Notes: generated from the letters alone by a model not told the origin. A stretch of DNA of 64,000 nt from Isoperla grammatica (GCA_945910005.1 OX246743.1:11638587-11702586); one strand, 5' to 3'; counted from the first letter of the stretch, positions 44,494 to 58,055 are shown. Program-made: numbers and translations.

Positions 44494-44668
44494 GATCAGA
44501 TCATATTCTTGGATATTTTTTAAATCCAATGAAAGCCTCTTTTTGGAAATCTATCTATATTTGGAGTTACAATTACACTAAGAATGAATGGAGATACAAT
44601 GAGATTCATACCTGCATACATTGAGAGCAGTGTGTTATTTACCAGTGTAAGCGAGGCAATTTTTATCG

Positions 44669-44741
44669 GCTGGCACGGCGTACGCAGTAACGTCGTAGCT
44701 TCGAATACTTGAGGTCTGGGGTTCAAAACCCATTACCCCCA
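44669..44741 (+). pseudogene. tRNA-like module L of S14
   Basis: As reference L, followed by T9. Confidence 0.6.
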
Positions 44742-44940
44742 ATTTTTTTTTCCACCTATTTCACACATTTATATCATTTATATCTCAATTTGCGGCGGTT
44801 TTATTATCAGATCGTATTCTCATGGATATTTTTAAAATCAAATGAAACCTTCTGTTCGTAAATCCATATATGTTTCGTTACATGCATACATTGAGAGCCG
44901 TGTGTTATCTATACCAGTCTAAGCGATCCAACTTCCATCG

Positions 44941-45013
44941 TGAGGCATTGCGTACGCGGTAGCGTCGTGGACTAGTGTTTTAGAGGTCCGGGGTTCGAGA
45001 CCCGTTACCACCA
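44941..45013 (+). pseudogene. tRNA-like module R of S14
   Basis: A box TTGCGTACGCGG (G9 to T). Confidence 0.55.
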
Positions 45014-45168
45014 CGTTTTTTTTCTTCCATATTCAGAGCAGCAAAGTTGAGAAGGGTTTACTAAGGGGAAAATTTTTTTTCAAGCGCTCGTAGCTAAAAA
45101 ACGTGTGGTTCAAATTTGTTTCTGTATTTTTTTTTATTTTTTTTGCGTTAATTATCTTGACAATAAAA

Positions 45169-46291
45169 CACCTAACAATCTCCCCAATGTGGCTCTCGTC
45201 ACACCGTCATACTTGCGGCCCTCTTTGCAATCAAAACGCCTAACAATCTCCCCAATGTAGCTCTCGTCACACCTTCATACTTGCGGCCCTCTTTTTAATC
45301 CAAGCGCCTAACAATCTCCCCGATGTGGCTCTCGTCACTCCGCCATACTTGCGGCCCTCTTTGCAATCCAAGCGCCTAACAATCCCGCCACTTCGCCATT
45401 CTTGCGGCCCTTTTTTTTAATCCAAGCGTCTAACAATCTCCCCAATGTGGCTCTCGTCACTCCACCATACTTGCGGCCCTCTTTGCAATCAAAACGCCTA
45501 ACAATCTCCCCAATGTGGCTCTCGGCACTCCACCATACTTGCGGCCCTCTTTACAATCCAAGTGCCTTAAATCTCCCCAATGTGGCTCTCGCCACTCCTC
45601 CATACTTGCGGCCCTCTTTTGCAATCCAAGCGCCTAATAATCTCCCCAATGTCTCTCTAGTCACTCCACCATACTTGCGGCCCTCTTTGCAATCAGAGCG
45701 CCTCATTATCTCCCCGATGCGGCTCTCGCCACTCCGTCACACTTGCGGCCCTCTTTGCAATCCAAGCGCCTAACAATATCCCCAATGTGGCTCTCGTCAC
45801 TCCACCATACTTGCGGCCCTCTTTGCAATCCAAGCGCCTTACAATTTCCCCAATGTGGCTCTCGTCACACCGCCATACTTGCGGCCCTCTTTGCAATCCA
45901 AGCGCCTTACAATGTCCCCAATGTGGCTCTCGTCACACCGCCATACTTGCGGCCCTCTTTGCAATCCAAGCGCCTAACAATCTCTCCAATGTGGCTCTCG
46001 CCACTCCGTCATACTTGCGGCCCTCTTTGCAATACAAGCGCCTTGTAATCTCCCCAATGTGGCTCTCGTCACACCGCCATACTTGCGGCCCTCTTTGCAA
46101 TCAAAACGCCTAACAATCTCCCCGATGTGGGCTCTCGCCACTCCGCCATTCTTGCGGCCCTCTTTGCAATCCAAGCGCCTTACAATCTCCCCAATATGGC
46201 TCTCGTCACTCCACCATACTTGCGGCCCTCTTTGCAATCAAAACGCCTAACCATCTCCCCAATGTGGCTCTCGTCACACCTTCATACTTGA
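45169..46291 (+). repeat. 68-bp satellite block A14 (basic length)
   Basis: About 16.5 monomers, nearly the same length and order as A18. It represents the unexpanded higher-order unit. Confidence 0.96.
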
Positions 46292-46466
46292 GATCAGATC
46301 ATATTCTTGGATATTTTTTAAATCCAATGAAAGCCTCTTTTTGGAAATCTATCTATATTTGGAATTACAATTACACTAAGAATAAATAGAGATACAATGA
46401 GATTCATACCTGCATACATTGAGAGCAGTGTGTTATTTACCAGTGTAAGCGAGGCAATTTTTATCG

Positions 46467-46539
46467 GCTGGCACGGCGTACGCAGTAACGTCGTAGCTTC
46501 GAATACTTGAGGTCTGGGGTTCAAAACCAATTACCCCCA
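46467..46539 (+). pseudogene. tRNA-like module L of S15
   Basis: CCAATTACC replaces CCCATTACC (C63 to A), which weakens the T-stem. Confidence 0.55.
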
Positions 46540-46739
46540 ATTTTTTTTTTTCACCTATTTCACACATTTACATCATTTATATCTCAATTTGCGGCGGTTT
46601 TATTATCAGATCGTATTCTCATGGATATTTTTTAAATCCAATGAAACCTTCTGTTCGTAAATACATATATGTTTCGTTACATGCATACATTGAGAGCCGT
46701 GTGTTATCTATACCAGTCCAAGCGATCCAACTTCCATCG

Positions 46740-46812
46740 TGAGGCTCGGCGTACGCGGTAGCGTCGTGGACTAGTGTTTTAGAGGTCCGGGGTTCGAGAC
46801 TTGTTACCACCA
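46740..46812 (+). pseudogene. tRNA-like module R of S15
   Basis: TGAGGCTCGGCG replaces TGAGGCATGGCG (T8 to C, as in L). GAGACTTGTT has two T-stem C to T changes that leave G-U pairs. It is the most diverged R copy. Confidence 0.5.
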
Positions 46813-46965
46813 CGATTTTTTTCTTCCATATTTAGAGCAGCAAAGTTGAGAAGGGTTTACTAAGGGGAAATTATTTTTTCAAGCGCTCGTAGCTAAAAAA
46901 TGTGTGGTTCAAATTTGTTTCTGTATTTTTTTAATTTTTTTGCGTTAATTATCTTGACAATAAAA

Positions 46966-49594
46966 CGCCTAACAATCTACCCAATGTGGCTCTCGTCACA
47001 CCGTCATACCTGCGGCCCTCTTTGCAATTAAAACGCCTAACAATCTCCCCAATGTGGCTCTCGTCACACCTTCATACTTGCGGCCCTCTTTTTAATCCAA
47101 GCGCCTAACAATCTCCCCGATGTGGCTCTCGTCACTCCGCCATACTTGCGGCCCTCTTTGCAATCCAAGCGCCTAACAATCTCGCCACTTCGCCATTCTT
47201 GCAGCCCTCTTTTTAATCCAAGCGTCTAACAATCTCCCCAATGTGGCTCTCGTCACTCCACCATACTTGCGGCCCTCTTTGCAATCAAAACGCCTAACTA
47301 TCTCCCCAATGTGGCTTTCGGCACTCCATCATACTTGCGGCCCTCTTTACAATCCAAGTGCCTTAAATCTCCCCAATGTGGTTCTCGCCACTCCGCCATA
47401 CTTGCGGCCCTCTTTTGCAATCCAAGCTCCTAACAATCTCCCCAATGTCTCTCTCGTCACTCCACCATACTTGCGGCCCTTTTTGCAATCAGAGCGCCTC
47501 ATTATCGCCCCGATGCGGCTCTCGCCACTCCGTCATACTTGCGGCCCTCTTTGCAATCCAAGCGCCTAACAATCTCCCCAATGTGGCTCTCGTCACTCCA
47601 CCATACTTGCGGCCCTCTTTGCAATCCAAGCGCCTTACAAACTCCCCAATGTGGATCTCGTCACTCCGTCATACTTGCGGCCCTCTTTTGCAATCCAAGC
47701 GCCTAACAATCTCCCCAATGTCTCTCTCGTCACTCCACCATACTTGCGGCCCTTTTTGCAATCAGAGCGCCTCATTATCGCCCCGATGCGGCTCTCGCCA
47801 CTCCGTCATACTTGCGGCCCTCTTTGCTATCCAAGCGCCTAACAATCTCCCCAATGTGGCTCTCGTCACTCCGCCATACTTGCGGCCCTCTTTTGCAATC
47901 CAAGCGCCTAACAATCTCCCCAATGTCTCTCTCGTCACTCCACCATACTTGCGGCCCTTTTTGCAATCAAAACGCCTCATTATCTCCCCGATGCGGCTCT
48001 CGCCACTCCGTCATACTTGCGGCCCTCTTTGCAATCCAAGTGCCTAACAATCTCCCCAATGTGGCTCTCGTCACTCAACCATACTTGTGGCCCTCTTTGC
48101 AATCCAAGCGCCTTACAATCTCCCCAATGTGGATCTCGTCACTCCGTCATACTTGCGGCCCTATTTGCAATCAAAACGCCTAACAATCTCCCCAATGTGG
48201 CTCTCGTCACTCGGTCATACTTGCGGCCCTCTTTGCAATCCAAGCGCCTTACAATCTCCCCAATGTGGCTCTCGTCACACCGCCATACTTGCGGCCCTCT
48301 TTGCAATCCAAGCGCTTTACAATCTCCCAAGTGTTGCTCTCGTCATTTCGTTAGACTTGCGGCCCTCTTTGCAATCCAAGCGCCTAACAATCTCCCCAAT
48401 GTGGCTCTCGTCACACCGTCATACTTGCGGCCCTCTTTGCAATCCAAGAGCCTCACAATCTCCCCAAGGTGGCACTTTCACTCCGTCACTCTTGCGGCCC
48501 TCTTTGCAATCCAAGCGCCTTACAATCTCCCTAATGTGGCTCTCGTCACACCGCCATACTCGCGGCCCTCTTTGCAATCAGAGCGCCTAACAATCGCCTT
48601 ACAATCTCCCCAATGTGGCTCTCGGCACTCCACCATACTTGCGGCCCTCTTTGCAATCCAAGCGCCTTACAAACTCCCCAATGTGGCTCTCGTCACTCCG
48701 TCATACTTGCGGCCCTCTTTGCAATCCAAGCGCCTTACAAACTCCACAATGTGTCTCTCGTCACTCCGTCATACTTGCGGCCCTCTTTGCAATCCAAGCG
48801 CCTAACAATCTCCCCAATGTGGCTCTCACCACTCCACCATACTTGCGGCCCTCTTTGCAATCCAAGTGCCTAACATCTCCCTAATGTGGCTCTCGCCACT
48901 TCGCCATACTTGCGGCCCTCTTTGCAATCCAAGCGCCTAACAATCTCCCCAGTGGGGCTCTCACCACTCCGTCATACTTGCGGCCCTCTTTTCAATCCAA
49001 GCGTCTAACAATCTCCCCAGTGTTGCCCTCGCCACTCCGTCATACTTGCAGCCCTCTTTGCAATCCAAGCGCCTAACAATCTCCCCAATGTGGCTCTCGT
49101 CACTCCACCATACCTGCGGCCCTCTTTGCAATCCAAGCGCCTTACAAACTCCCCAATGTGGCTCTCGTCACTCCGTCATACTTGCGGCCCTCTTTGCAAT
49201 CCAAGCGCCTTACAAACTCCCCAATGTGGCTCTCGTCACTCCGTCATACTTGCGGCCCTCTTTGCAATCCAAGCGCCTAACAATCTCTCCAATGTGGCTC
49301 TCGTCACTCCATCATACTTGCGGCCCTCTTTGCAATCCAAGCGCCTTGCAATCTCCCCAATGTGGCTCTCGTCACTCCGTCATACTTGCGGCCCTCTTTG
49401 CAATCCAAGCGCCTTGCAATCTCCCCAATGTGGCTCTCGTCACACCGCCATACTTGCGGCCCTCTTTGCAATCAAAACGCCTAACAATCTCCCCGATGTG
49501 GGCTTTTGCCACTCTGCCATTCTTGCGGCCCTCTTTGCAATCCAAGCGCCTTACAATCTCCCCAATGTGGCTCTCGTCACACCTTCATACTTGC
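46966..49594 (+). repeat. 68-bp satellite block A15
   Basis: About 39 monomers. From 47,240 it matches window positions 1-2355 at a constant offset of 47,239 with scattered single-base differences, and so shows the leader that lies outside the window for A0. Confidence 0.96.
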
Positions 49595-49769
49595 GATCAG
49601 ATCATATTCTGGGATATTTTTTAAATCCAATGAAAGCCTCTTTTTGGAAATCTATCTATATTTGGAGTTACAATTACACTAAGAATGAATAGAGATACAA
49701 TGAGATTCATACCTGCATACATTGAGAGCAGTGTGTTATTTACCAGTGTAAGCGAGGCAATTTCTATCG

Positions 49770-49842
49770 GCTGGCACGGCGTACGCAGTAACGTCGTAGC
49801 TTCGAATACTTGAGGTCTGGGGTTCAAAACCCATTACCCCCA
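49770..49842 (+). pseudogene. tRNA-like module L of S16
   Basis: As reference L. Confidence 0.6.
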
Positions 49843-50042
49843 ATTTTTTTTTTCCACCTATTTCACACATTTATATCATTTATATCTCAATTTTCGGCGG
49901 TTTTATTATCAGATCGTATTCTCATGGATATTTTTTAAATCCAATGAAACCTTCTGTTCGTATATCCATATATGTTTCGTTACATGCATACATTGAGAGC
50001 CGTGTGTTATCTATACCAGTCTAAGCGATCCAACTTCCATCG

Positions 50043-50115
50043 TGAGGCATGGCGTACGCGGTAGCGCCGTGGACTAGTGTTTTAGAGGTCCGGGGTTCGA
50101 GACCCGTTACCACCA
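50043..50115 (+). pseudogene. tRNA-like module R of S16
   Basis: As reference R with C25. The downstream T-run is interrupted. Confidence 0.6.
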
Positions 50116-50269
50116 CGATTTATTTCTTCCATATTCAGAGCAGCAAAGTTGAGAAGGGTTTACTAAATGGAAATTATTTTTTCAAGCGCTCGTAGCTAAA
50201 AAACATGTGGTTCAAATTTGTTTCTGTATTTTTTTTATTTTTTTTGCGTTAATTATCTTGACAATAAAA

Positions 50270-51186
50270 CGCCTAACAATCTCCCCAATGTGGCTCTCGT
50301 CACACCGTCATACTTGCGGCCCTCTTTGCAATCAAAACGCCTAACAATCTCCCCAATGTGGCTCTCGTCACACCTTCATACTTGCGGCCCCCTTTTAAAT
50401 CCAAGCGCCTAACAATCTCCCCGATGTGGCTCTCGTCACTCCGCCATACTTGCGGCCCTCTTTGCAATCCAAGCGCCTAACAATCTCGCCACTTCGCCAT
50501 TCTTGCGGCCCTCTTTTTAATCCAAGCGTCTAACAATCTCCCCAATGTGGCTCTCGTCACTCCACCATACTTGCGGCCCTCTTTGCAATCAAAACGCCTA
50601 ACAATCTCCCCAATGTGGCTCTCGGCACTCCACCATACTTGCGGCCCTCTTTACAATCCAAGTGCCTTAAATCTCCCCAATGTGGCTCTCGCCACTCCGC
50701 CAAACTTGCGGCCCTCTTTTGCAATCCAAGCGCCTAACAATCTCCCCAATGTCTCTCTCGTCACTCCACCATACTTGCGGCCCTCTTTGCAATCAGAGCG
50801 CCTCATTATCTCCCCGATGCGGCTCTCGCCACTCCGTCATACTTGCGGCCCTCTTTGCAATCCAAGCGCCTAACAATCTCCCCAATGTGGCACTCGTCAC
50901 TCCACCATACCTGCGGCCCTCTTTGCAATCCAAGCGCCTTACAATCTCCCCAATGTGGCTCTCGTCACACCGCCATACTTGCGGCCCTCTTTGCAATCCA
51001 AGCGCCTAACAATCTCTCCAATGTGGCTCTCGCCACTCCGTCATACTTGCGGCCTTTTTTGCAATCCAAGCGCCTTGCAATCTCCCCAATGTGGCTCTCG
51101 TCACACCGCCATACTTGCGGCCCTCTTTGCAATCAAAACGCCTAACAATCTCCCCAATGTGGCTCTCGTCACACCTTCATACTTGC
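50270..51186 (+). repeat. 68-bp satellite block A16 (shortest, 917 bp)
   Basis: About 13.5 monomers. It is the counterpart of A1 minus one CACCGCC monomer. Confidence 0.96.
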
Positions 51187-51361
51187 GATCAGATCATATT
51201 CTTGGATATTTTTTAAATCCAATGAAAGCCTCTTTTTGGAAATCTTTCTATATTTGGAGTTACAATTACACTAAGAATGAATAGAGATACAATGAGATTC
51301 ATACCTGCATACATTGAGAGCAGTGTGTTATTTACCAGTGTAAGCGAGGCAATTTTTATCG

Positions 51362-51434
51362 GCTGGCACGGCGTACGCAGTAACGTCGTAGCTTCAAATA
51401 CTTGAGGTCTGGGGTTCAAAACCCATTTCCCCCA
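51362..51434 (+). pseudogene. tRNA-like module L of S17
   Basis: GCTTCAAATAC replaces GCTTCGAATAC (triplet CAA), and A67 is T in the 3' acceptor. Confidence 0.55.
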
Positions 51435-51633
51435 TTTTTTTTTTCCACCTATTTCACACATTTACATCATTTATATCTCAATTTGCGGCGGTTTTATTAT
51501 CAGATCGTATTCTCATGGATATTTTTTAAATCCAATGAAACCTTCTGTTCGTAAATCCATATATGTTTCGTTACATGCATACATTGAGAGCCGTGTGTTA
51601 TCTATACCAGTCCAAGCGATCCCACTTCCATCG

Positions 51634-51706
51634 TGAGGCATGGCGTACGCGGTAGCGTTGTGGACTAGTGTTTTAGAGGTCCGGGGTTCGAGACCCGTTA
51701 CCACAA
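51634..51706 (+). pseudogene. tRNA-like module R of S17
   Basis: GCGTTGTGG (C26 to T). A and B boxes are intact. Confidence 0.6.
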
Positions 51707-51860
51707 CGATTTTTTTCTTCCATATTCAGAGCAGCAAAGTTGAGAAGGGTTTACTAAGGGGAAATTATTTTTTCAAGCGCTCGTAGCTTAAAAATGTGTG
51801 GTTCAAATTTGTTTCTGTATTTTTTTAATTTTTTTTGCGTTAATTATCTTGACAATAAAA

Positions 51861-52845
51861 CGCCTAACAATCTACCCAATGTGGCTCTCGTCACACCGTC
51901 ATACTTGCGGCCCTCTTTGCAATTAAAGCGCCTAACAATCTCCCCAATGTGGCTCTCGTCACACCTTCATACTTGCGGCCCTCTTTTTAATCCAAGCGCC
52001 TAACAATCTCCCCGATGTGGCTCTCGTCACTCCGCCATACTTGCGGCCCTCTTTGCAATCCAAGCGCCTAACAATCTCGCCACTTCGCCATTCTTGCGGC
52101 CCTCTTTTTAATCCAAGCGTCTAACAATCTCCCCAATGTGGCTCTCGTCACTCCACCATACTTGCGGCCCTCTTTGCAATCAAAACGCCTAACTATCTCC
52201 CCAATGTGGCTTTCGGCACTCCATCACACTTGCGGCCCTCTTTACAATCCAAGTGCCTTAAATCTCCCCAATGTGGCTCTCGCCATTCCGCCATACTTGC
52301 GGCCCTCTTTTGCAATCCAAGCGCCTAACAATCTCCCCAATGTCTCTCTCGTCACTCCACCATACTTGCGGCCCTCTTTGCAATCCAAGCGCCTTACAAA
52401 CTCCCCAATGTGGATCTCGTCACTCCGTCATACTTGCGGCCCTATTTGCAATCAAAACGCCTAACAATCTCCCCAATGTGGCTCTCGTCACTCGGTCATA
52501 CTTGCGGCCCTCTTTGCAATCCAAGCGCCTTACAATCTCCCCAATGTGGCTCTCGTCACACCGCCATACTTGCGGCCCTCTTTGCAATCCAAGCGCTTTA
52601 CAATCTCCCTAGTGTTGCTCTCGTCATTTCGTTAGACTTGCGGCCCTCTTTGCAATCTGAGCGCCTCATTATCGCCCCGAAGCGGCTCTCGCCACTCCGT
52701 CATACTTGCGGCCCTCTTTGCAATCCAAGCGCCTAACAATCTCCCCAATGTGGCTCTCGTCACTCCACCATACTTGCGGCCCTCTTTGCAATCAAAACGC
52801 CTAACAATCTCCCCGATGTGGCTCTCGTCACACCTTCATACTTGC
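51861..52845 (+). repeat. 68-bp satellite block A17
   Basis: About 14.5 monomers. The leader is followed by GTCTCTCTCGTC, GTGGATCTCGTC, CTCGGTCATAC and CGTTAGAC monomers and a CCGAAGCGGCTCTCG private variant. Confidence 0.96.
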
Positions 52846-53020
52846 GATCAGATCATATTCTTGGATATTTTTTAAATCCAATGAAAGCCTCTTTTTGGAA
52901 ATCTATCTATATTTGGAGTTACAATTACACTAAGAATGAATAGAGATACAATGAGATTCATACCTGCATACATTGAGAGCAGTGTGTTATTTACCAGTGT
53001 AAGCGAGGCAATTTTTATCG

Positions 53021-53093
53021 GCTGGCACGGCGTACGCAGTAACGTCGTAGCTTCGAATACTTGAGGTCTGGGGTTCAAAACCCATTACCCCCA
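53021..53093 (+). pseudogene. tRNA-like module L of S18
   Basis: As reference L. Confidence 0.6.
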
Positions 53094-53293
53094 ATTTTTT
53101 TTTTCCACCTATTTCACACATTTATATCATTTACATCTCAATTTGCGGCTGTTTTATTATCAGATCGTATTCTCATGGATATTTTTTAAATCCAATGAAA
53201 CCTTCTGTTCGTAAATCCATATATGTTTCGTTACATGCATACATTGAGAGCCGTGTGTTATCTATACCAGTCTCAGCGATCCAACTTCCATCG

Positions 53294-53366
53294 TGAGGCA
53301 TGGCGTTCGCGGTAGCGTCGTGGACTAGTGTTTTAGAGGTCCGGGGTTCGAGACCCGTTACCACCA
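53294..53366 (+). pseudogene. tRNA-like module R of S18, altered A box
   Basis: Same A14 to T change as S2. Confidence 0.55.
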
Positions 53367-53521
53367 CGATTTTTTTATTCCATATTCAGAGCAGCAAAGT
53401 TGAGAAGGGTTTACTAAGGGGAAATTATTTTTTCAAGCGCTCGTAGCTAAAAAACGTGTGGTTCAAATTTGTTTCTGTATTTATTTTATTTTTTTTTGCG
53501 TTAATTATCTTGACAATAGAA

Positions 53522-54643
53522 CGCCTTACAATATCCCCAATGTGGCTCTCGTCACACCGTCATACTTGCGGCCCTCTTTGCAATCAAAACGCCTAACAAT
53601 CTCCCTAATGTAGCTCTCGTCACACCTTCATACTTGCGGCCCTCTTTTTAATCCAAGCGCCTAACAATCTCCCCGATGTGGCTCTCGTCACTCCGCCATA
53701 CTTGCGGCCCTCTTTGCAATCCATGCGCCTAACAATCTCGCCACTTCGCCATTCTTGCGGCCCTCTTTTTAATCCAAGCGTCTAACAATCTCCCCAATGT
53801 GGCTCTCGTCACTCCACCATACTTGCGGCCCTCTTTGCAATCAAAACGCCTAACAATCTTCCCAATGTGGCTCTCGGCACTCCACCATACTTGCGGCCCT
53901 CTTTACAATCCAAGTGCCTTAAATCTTCCCAATGTGGCTCTCGCCACTCCGCCATACTTGCGGCCCTCTTTTGCAATCCAAGCGCCTAACAATCTCCCCA
54001 ATGTCTCTCTAGTCACTCCACCATACTTGCGGCCCTCTTTGCAATCAGAGCGCCTCTTTATCTCCCCGATGCGGCTCTCGCCACTCCGTCACACTTGCGG
54101 CCCTCTTTGCAATCCAAGCGCCTAACAATCTCCCCAATGTGGCTCTCGTCACTCCACCATACTTGCGGCCCTCTTTGCAATCCAAGCGCCTTACAATCTC
54201 CCCAATGTGGCTCTCGTCACACCGCCATACTTGCGGCCCTCTTTGCAATCCAAGCGCCTTACAATCTCCCCAATGTGGCTCTCGTCACACCGCCATACTT
54301 GCGGCCCTCTTTGCAATCCAAGCGCCTTACAATCTCTCCAATGTGGCTCTCACCACTCCGTCATACTTGCGGCCCTCTTTGCAATCCAAGCGCCTTGCAA
54401 TCTCCCTAATGTGGCTCTCGTCACACCGCCATACTTGCGGCCCTCTTTGCAATCAAAACGCCTTACAATCTCCCCGATGTGGGCTCTCGCCACTCCGCCA
54501 TTCTTGCGGCCCTCTTTGCAATCCAAGCGCCTTACAATCTCCCCAATATGGCTCTCGTCACTCCACCATACTTGCGGCCCTCTTTGCAATCAAAACGCCT
54601 AACAATCTCCCCAATGTGGCTCTCGTCACACCTTCATACTTGC
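53522..54643 (+). repeat. 68-bp satellite block A18 (basic length)
   Basis: About 16.5 monomers, parallel to A14 throughout. Its last two monomers (CAATATGGCTCTCG, then CAAAACGCC with CACCTTCATACTTGC) match the left side of the spacer-less joint in A6. Confidence 0.96.
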
Positions 54644-54818
54644 GATCAGATCATATTCTTGGATATTTTTTAAATCCAATGAAAGCCTCTTTTTGGAAAT
54701 CTATCTATATTTGGAGTTACAATTACACTAAGAATGAATAGAGATACAATGAGATTCATACCTGCATACATTGAGAGCAGTGTGTTATTTACCAGTGTAA
54801 GCGAGGCAATTTTTATCG

Positions 54819-54891
54819 GCTGGCACGGCGTACGCAGTAACGTCGTAGCTTCGAATACTTGAGGTCTGGGGTTCAAAACCCATTACCCCCC
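54819..54891 (+). pseudogene. tRNA-like module L of S19
   Basis: As reference L with C instead of the first A in the sequence before the T-run. Confidence 0.6.
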
Positions 54892-55090
54892 ATTTTTTTT
54901 TCCACCTATTTCACACATTTACATCATTTATATCTCAATTTGCGGCGGTTTTATTATCAGATCGTATTCTCATGGATATTTTTTAAATCCAATGAAACCT
55001 TCTGTTCGTAAATCCATATATGTTTCGTTACATGCATACATTGAGAGCCGTGTGTTATCTTTACCAGTCCAAGCGATCCCACTTCCATCG

Positions 55091-55163
55091 TGAGGCATGG
55101 CGTACGCGGTAGCGTCGTGGACTAGTGTTTTAGAGGTCCGGGGTTCGAGACCCGTTACCACAA
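55091..55163 (+). pseudogene. tRNA-like module R of S19
   Basis: Boxes intact. CCACAACG after the T-arm, as in S17. Confidence 0.6.
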
Positions 55164-55317
55164 CGATTTTTTTCTTCCATATTCAGAGCAGCAAAGTTGA
55201 GAAGGGTTTACTAAGGGGAAATTATTTTTTCAAGCGCTCGTAGCTTAAAAATGTGTGGTTCAAATTTGTTTCTGTATTTTTTTAATTTTTTTTGCGTTAA
55301 TTATCTTGACAATAAAA

Positions 55318-57808
55318 CGCCTAACAATCTACCCAATGTGGCTCTCGTCACACCGTCATACTTGCGGCCCTCTTTGCAATTAAAACGCCTAAACATCTCC
55401 CCAATGTGGCTCTCGTCACACCTTCATACTTGCGGCCCTCTTTTTAATCCAAGCGCCTAACAATCTCCCCGATGTGGCTCTCGTCACTCCGCCATACTTG
55501 CGGCCCTCTTTGCAATCCAAGCGCCTAACAATCTCGCCACTTCGCCATTCTTGCGGCCCTCTTTTTAATCCAAGCGTCTTACAATCTCCCCAATGTGGCT
55601 CTCGTCACTCCACCATACTTGCGGCCCTCTTTGCAATCAAAACGCCTAACTATCTCCCCAATGTGGCTTTCGGCACTCCATCATACTTGCGGCCCTCTTT
55701 ACAATCCAAGTGCCTTAAATCTCCCCAATGTGGCTCTCGCCACTCCGCCATACTTGCGGCCCTCTTTTGCAATCCAAGCGCTTTACAATCTCCCCAATGT
55801 CTCTCTCGTCACTCCACCATACTTGCGGCCCTCTTTGCAATCCAAGCGCCTTACAAACTCCCCAATGTGGATCTCGTCACTCCGTCATACTTGCGGCCCT
55901 ATTTGCAATCAAAACGCCTAACAATCTCCCCAATGTGGCTCTCGTCACTCGGTCATACTTGCGGCCCTCTTTGCAATCCAAGCGCCTTACAATCTCCCCA
56001 ATGTGGCTCTCGTCACACCGCCATACTTGCGGCCCTCTTTGCAATCCAAGCGCTTTACAATCTCCCTAGTGTTGCTCTCGTCATTTCGTTAGACTTGCGG
56101 CCCTCTTTGCAATCAGAGCGCCTCATTATCGCCCCGATGCGGCTCTCGACACTCCGTCATACTTGCGGCCCTCTTTGCAATCCAAGCGCCTAACAATCTC
56201 CCCAATGTGGCTCTCGTCACTCCACCATACTTGCGGCCCTCTTTGCAATCCAAGCGCCTTACAAACTCCCCAATGTGGATCTCGTCACTCCGTCATACTT
56301 GCGGCCCTTTTTGCAATTAGAGTGCCTCATTATCGCCCCGATGCGGCTCTCGCCACTCCGTCATACTTGCGGCCCTCTTTGCAATCCAAGCGCCTAACAA
56401 TCTCCCCAATGTGGCTCTCGTCACTCCACCATACTTGCGGCCCTCTTTGCAATCCAAGCGCCTTACAAACTCCCCAATGTGGATCTTGTCACTTCGTCAT
56501 ACTTGCGGCCCTATTTGCAATCAAAACGCCTAACAATCTCCCCAATGTGGCTCTCGTCACTCGGTCATACTTGCGGCCCTCTTTGCAATCCAAGCGCCTA
56601 ACAATCTCCCCAATGTGGCTCTCGTCACACCGTCATACTTGCGGCCCTCTTTGCAATCCAAGAGCCTCACAATCTCCCCAAGGTGGCACTTTCACTCCGT
56701 CACTCTTGCGGCCCTCTTTGCAATCCAAGCGCCTTACAATCTCCCTAATGTGGCTCTCGTCACACCGCCATACTCGCGGCCCTCTTTGCAATCAGAGCGC
56801 CTAACGATCGCCTTACAATCTCCCCAATGTGGCTCTCGGCACTCCACCATACTTGCGGCCCTCTTTGCAATCCAAGCGCCTTACAAACTCCCCAATGTGG
56901 CTCTCGTCACTCCGTTATACTTGCGGCCCTCTTTGCAATCCAAGCGCCTTACAAACTCCCCAATGTGTCTCTCGTCACTCCGTCATACTTGCGGCTCTCT
57001 TTGCAATCCAAGCGCCTAACAATCTCCCCAATGTGGCTCTCACCACTCCACCATACTTGCGGCCCTCTTTGCAATCCAAGTGCCTAACATCTCCCTAATG
57101 TGGCTCTCGCCACTTCGCCATACTTGCGGCCCTCTTTGCAATCCAAGCGCCTAACAATCTCCCCAGTGGGGCTCTCACCACTCCGTCAAACTTGCGGCCC
57201 TCTTTTCAATCCAAGCGTCTAACAATCTCCCCAGTGTTGCCCTCGCCACTCCGTCATACTGGCGGCCCTCTTTGCAATCCAAGCGCCTAACAATCTCCCC
57301 AATGTGGCTCTCGTCACTCCACCATACCTGCGGCCCTCTTTGCAATCGAAGCGCCTTACAAACTCCCCAATGTGGCTCTCGTCACTCCGTCATACTTGCG
57401 GCCCTCTTTGCAATCCAAGCGCCTTACAAACTCCCCAATGTGGCTCTCGTCACTCCGTCATACTTGCGGCCTTCTTTGCAATCCAAGCGCCTAACAATCT
57501 CTCCAATGTGGCTCTCGTCACTCCGTCATACTGGCGGCCCTCTTTGCAATCCAAGCGCCTTGCAATCTCCCCAATGTGGCTCTCGTCACTCCGTCATACT
57601 TGCGGCCCTCTTTGCAATCCAAGCGCCTTGCAATCTCCCCAATGTGGCTCTCGTCACACCGCCATACTTGCGGCCCTCTTTGCAATCAAAACGCCTAACA
57701 ATCTCAACGATGTGGGCTTTTGCCACTCTGCCATTCTTGCGGCCCTCTTTGCAATCCAAGCGCCTTACAATCTCCCCAATGTGGCTCTCGTCACACCTTC
57801 ATACTTGC
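55318..57808 (+). repeat. 68-bp satellite block A19
   Basis: About 36.5 monomers. It parallels A2 (offset 50,831 over about 56.1-57.5 kb) but keeps three more monomers before the spacer. Confidence 0.95.
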
Positions 57809-57983
57809 GATCTGATCATATTCTGGGATATTTTTTAAATCCAATGAAAGCCTCTTTTTGGAAATCTATCTATATTTGGAGTTACAATTACACTAAGAAT
57901 GAATAGAGATACAATGAGATTCATACCTGCATACATTGAGAGCAGTGTGTTATTTACCAGTGTAAGCGAGGCAATTTCTATCG

Positions 57984-58055
57984 GCTGGCACGGCGTACGC
58001 AGTAACGTCGTAGCTTCGAATACTTGAGGTCTGGGGTTCAAAACCCATTACCCCA
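57984..58055 (+). pseudogene. tRNA-like module L of S20 (72 nt)
   Basis: One C fewer in the 3' acceptor strand, as in S6. Confidence 0.55.

Larger units (their letters stand above)
44494..45168 (+). repeat. Spacer S14 (675 bp)
   Basis: Full length. CACGTTTTTTTTC after module R is shared with S21, consistent with both following the same right-end block type. Confidence 0.96.
46292..46965 (+). repeat. Spacer S15 (674 bp)
   Basis: Preceded by CATACTTGA rather than CATACTTGC. Both modules are present. Confidence 0.96.
49595..50269 (+). repeat. Spacer S16 (675 bp)
   Basis: Counterpart of S1 (shares ATTCTGGGATAT, TTTTCGGCGG and C25 in module R). Private TACTAAATGGAAATT and an interrupted T-run (GATTTATTTC). 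Confidence 0.96.
51187..51860 (+). repeat. Spacer S17 (674 bp)
   Basis: Shares CAGTCCAAGCGATCCCAC and CCACAACG with S19. Confidence 0.96.
52846..53521 (+). repeat. Spacer S18 (676 bp)
   Basis: Near copy of S2, with GACAATAGAACGCC at the right edge. Confidence 0.96.
54644..55317 (+). repeat. Spacer S19 (674 bp)
   Basis: Close to S17, with both modules present. Confidence 0.96.
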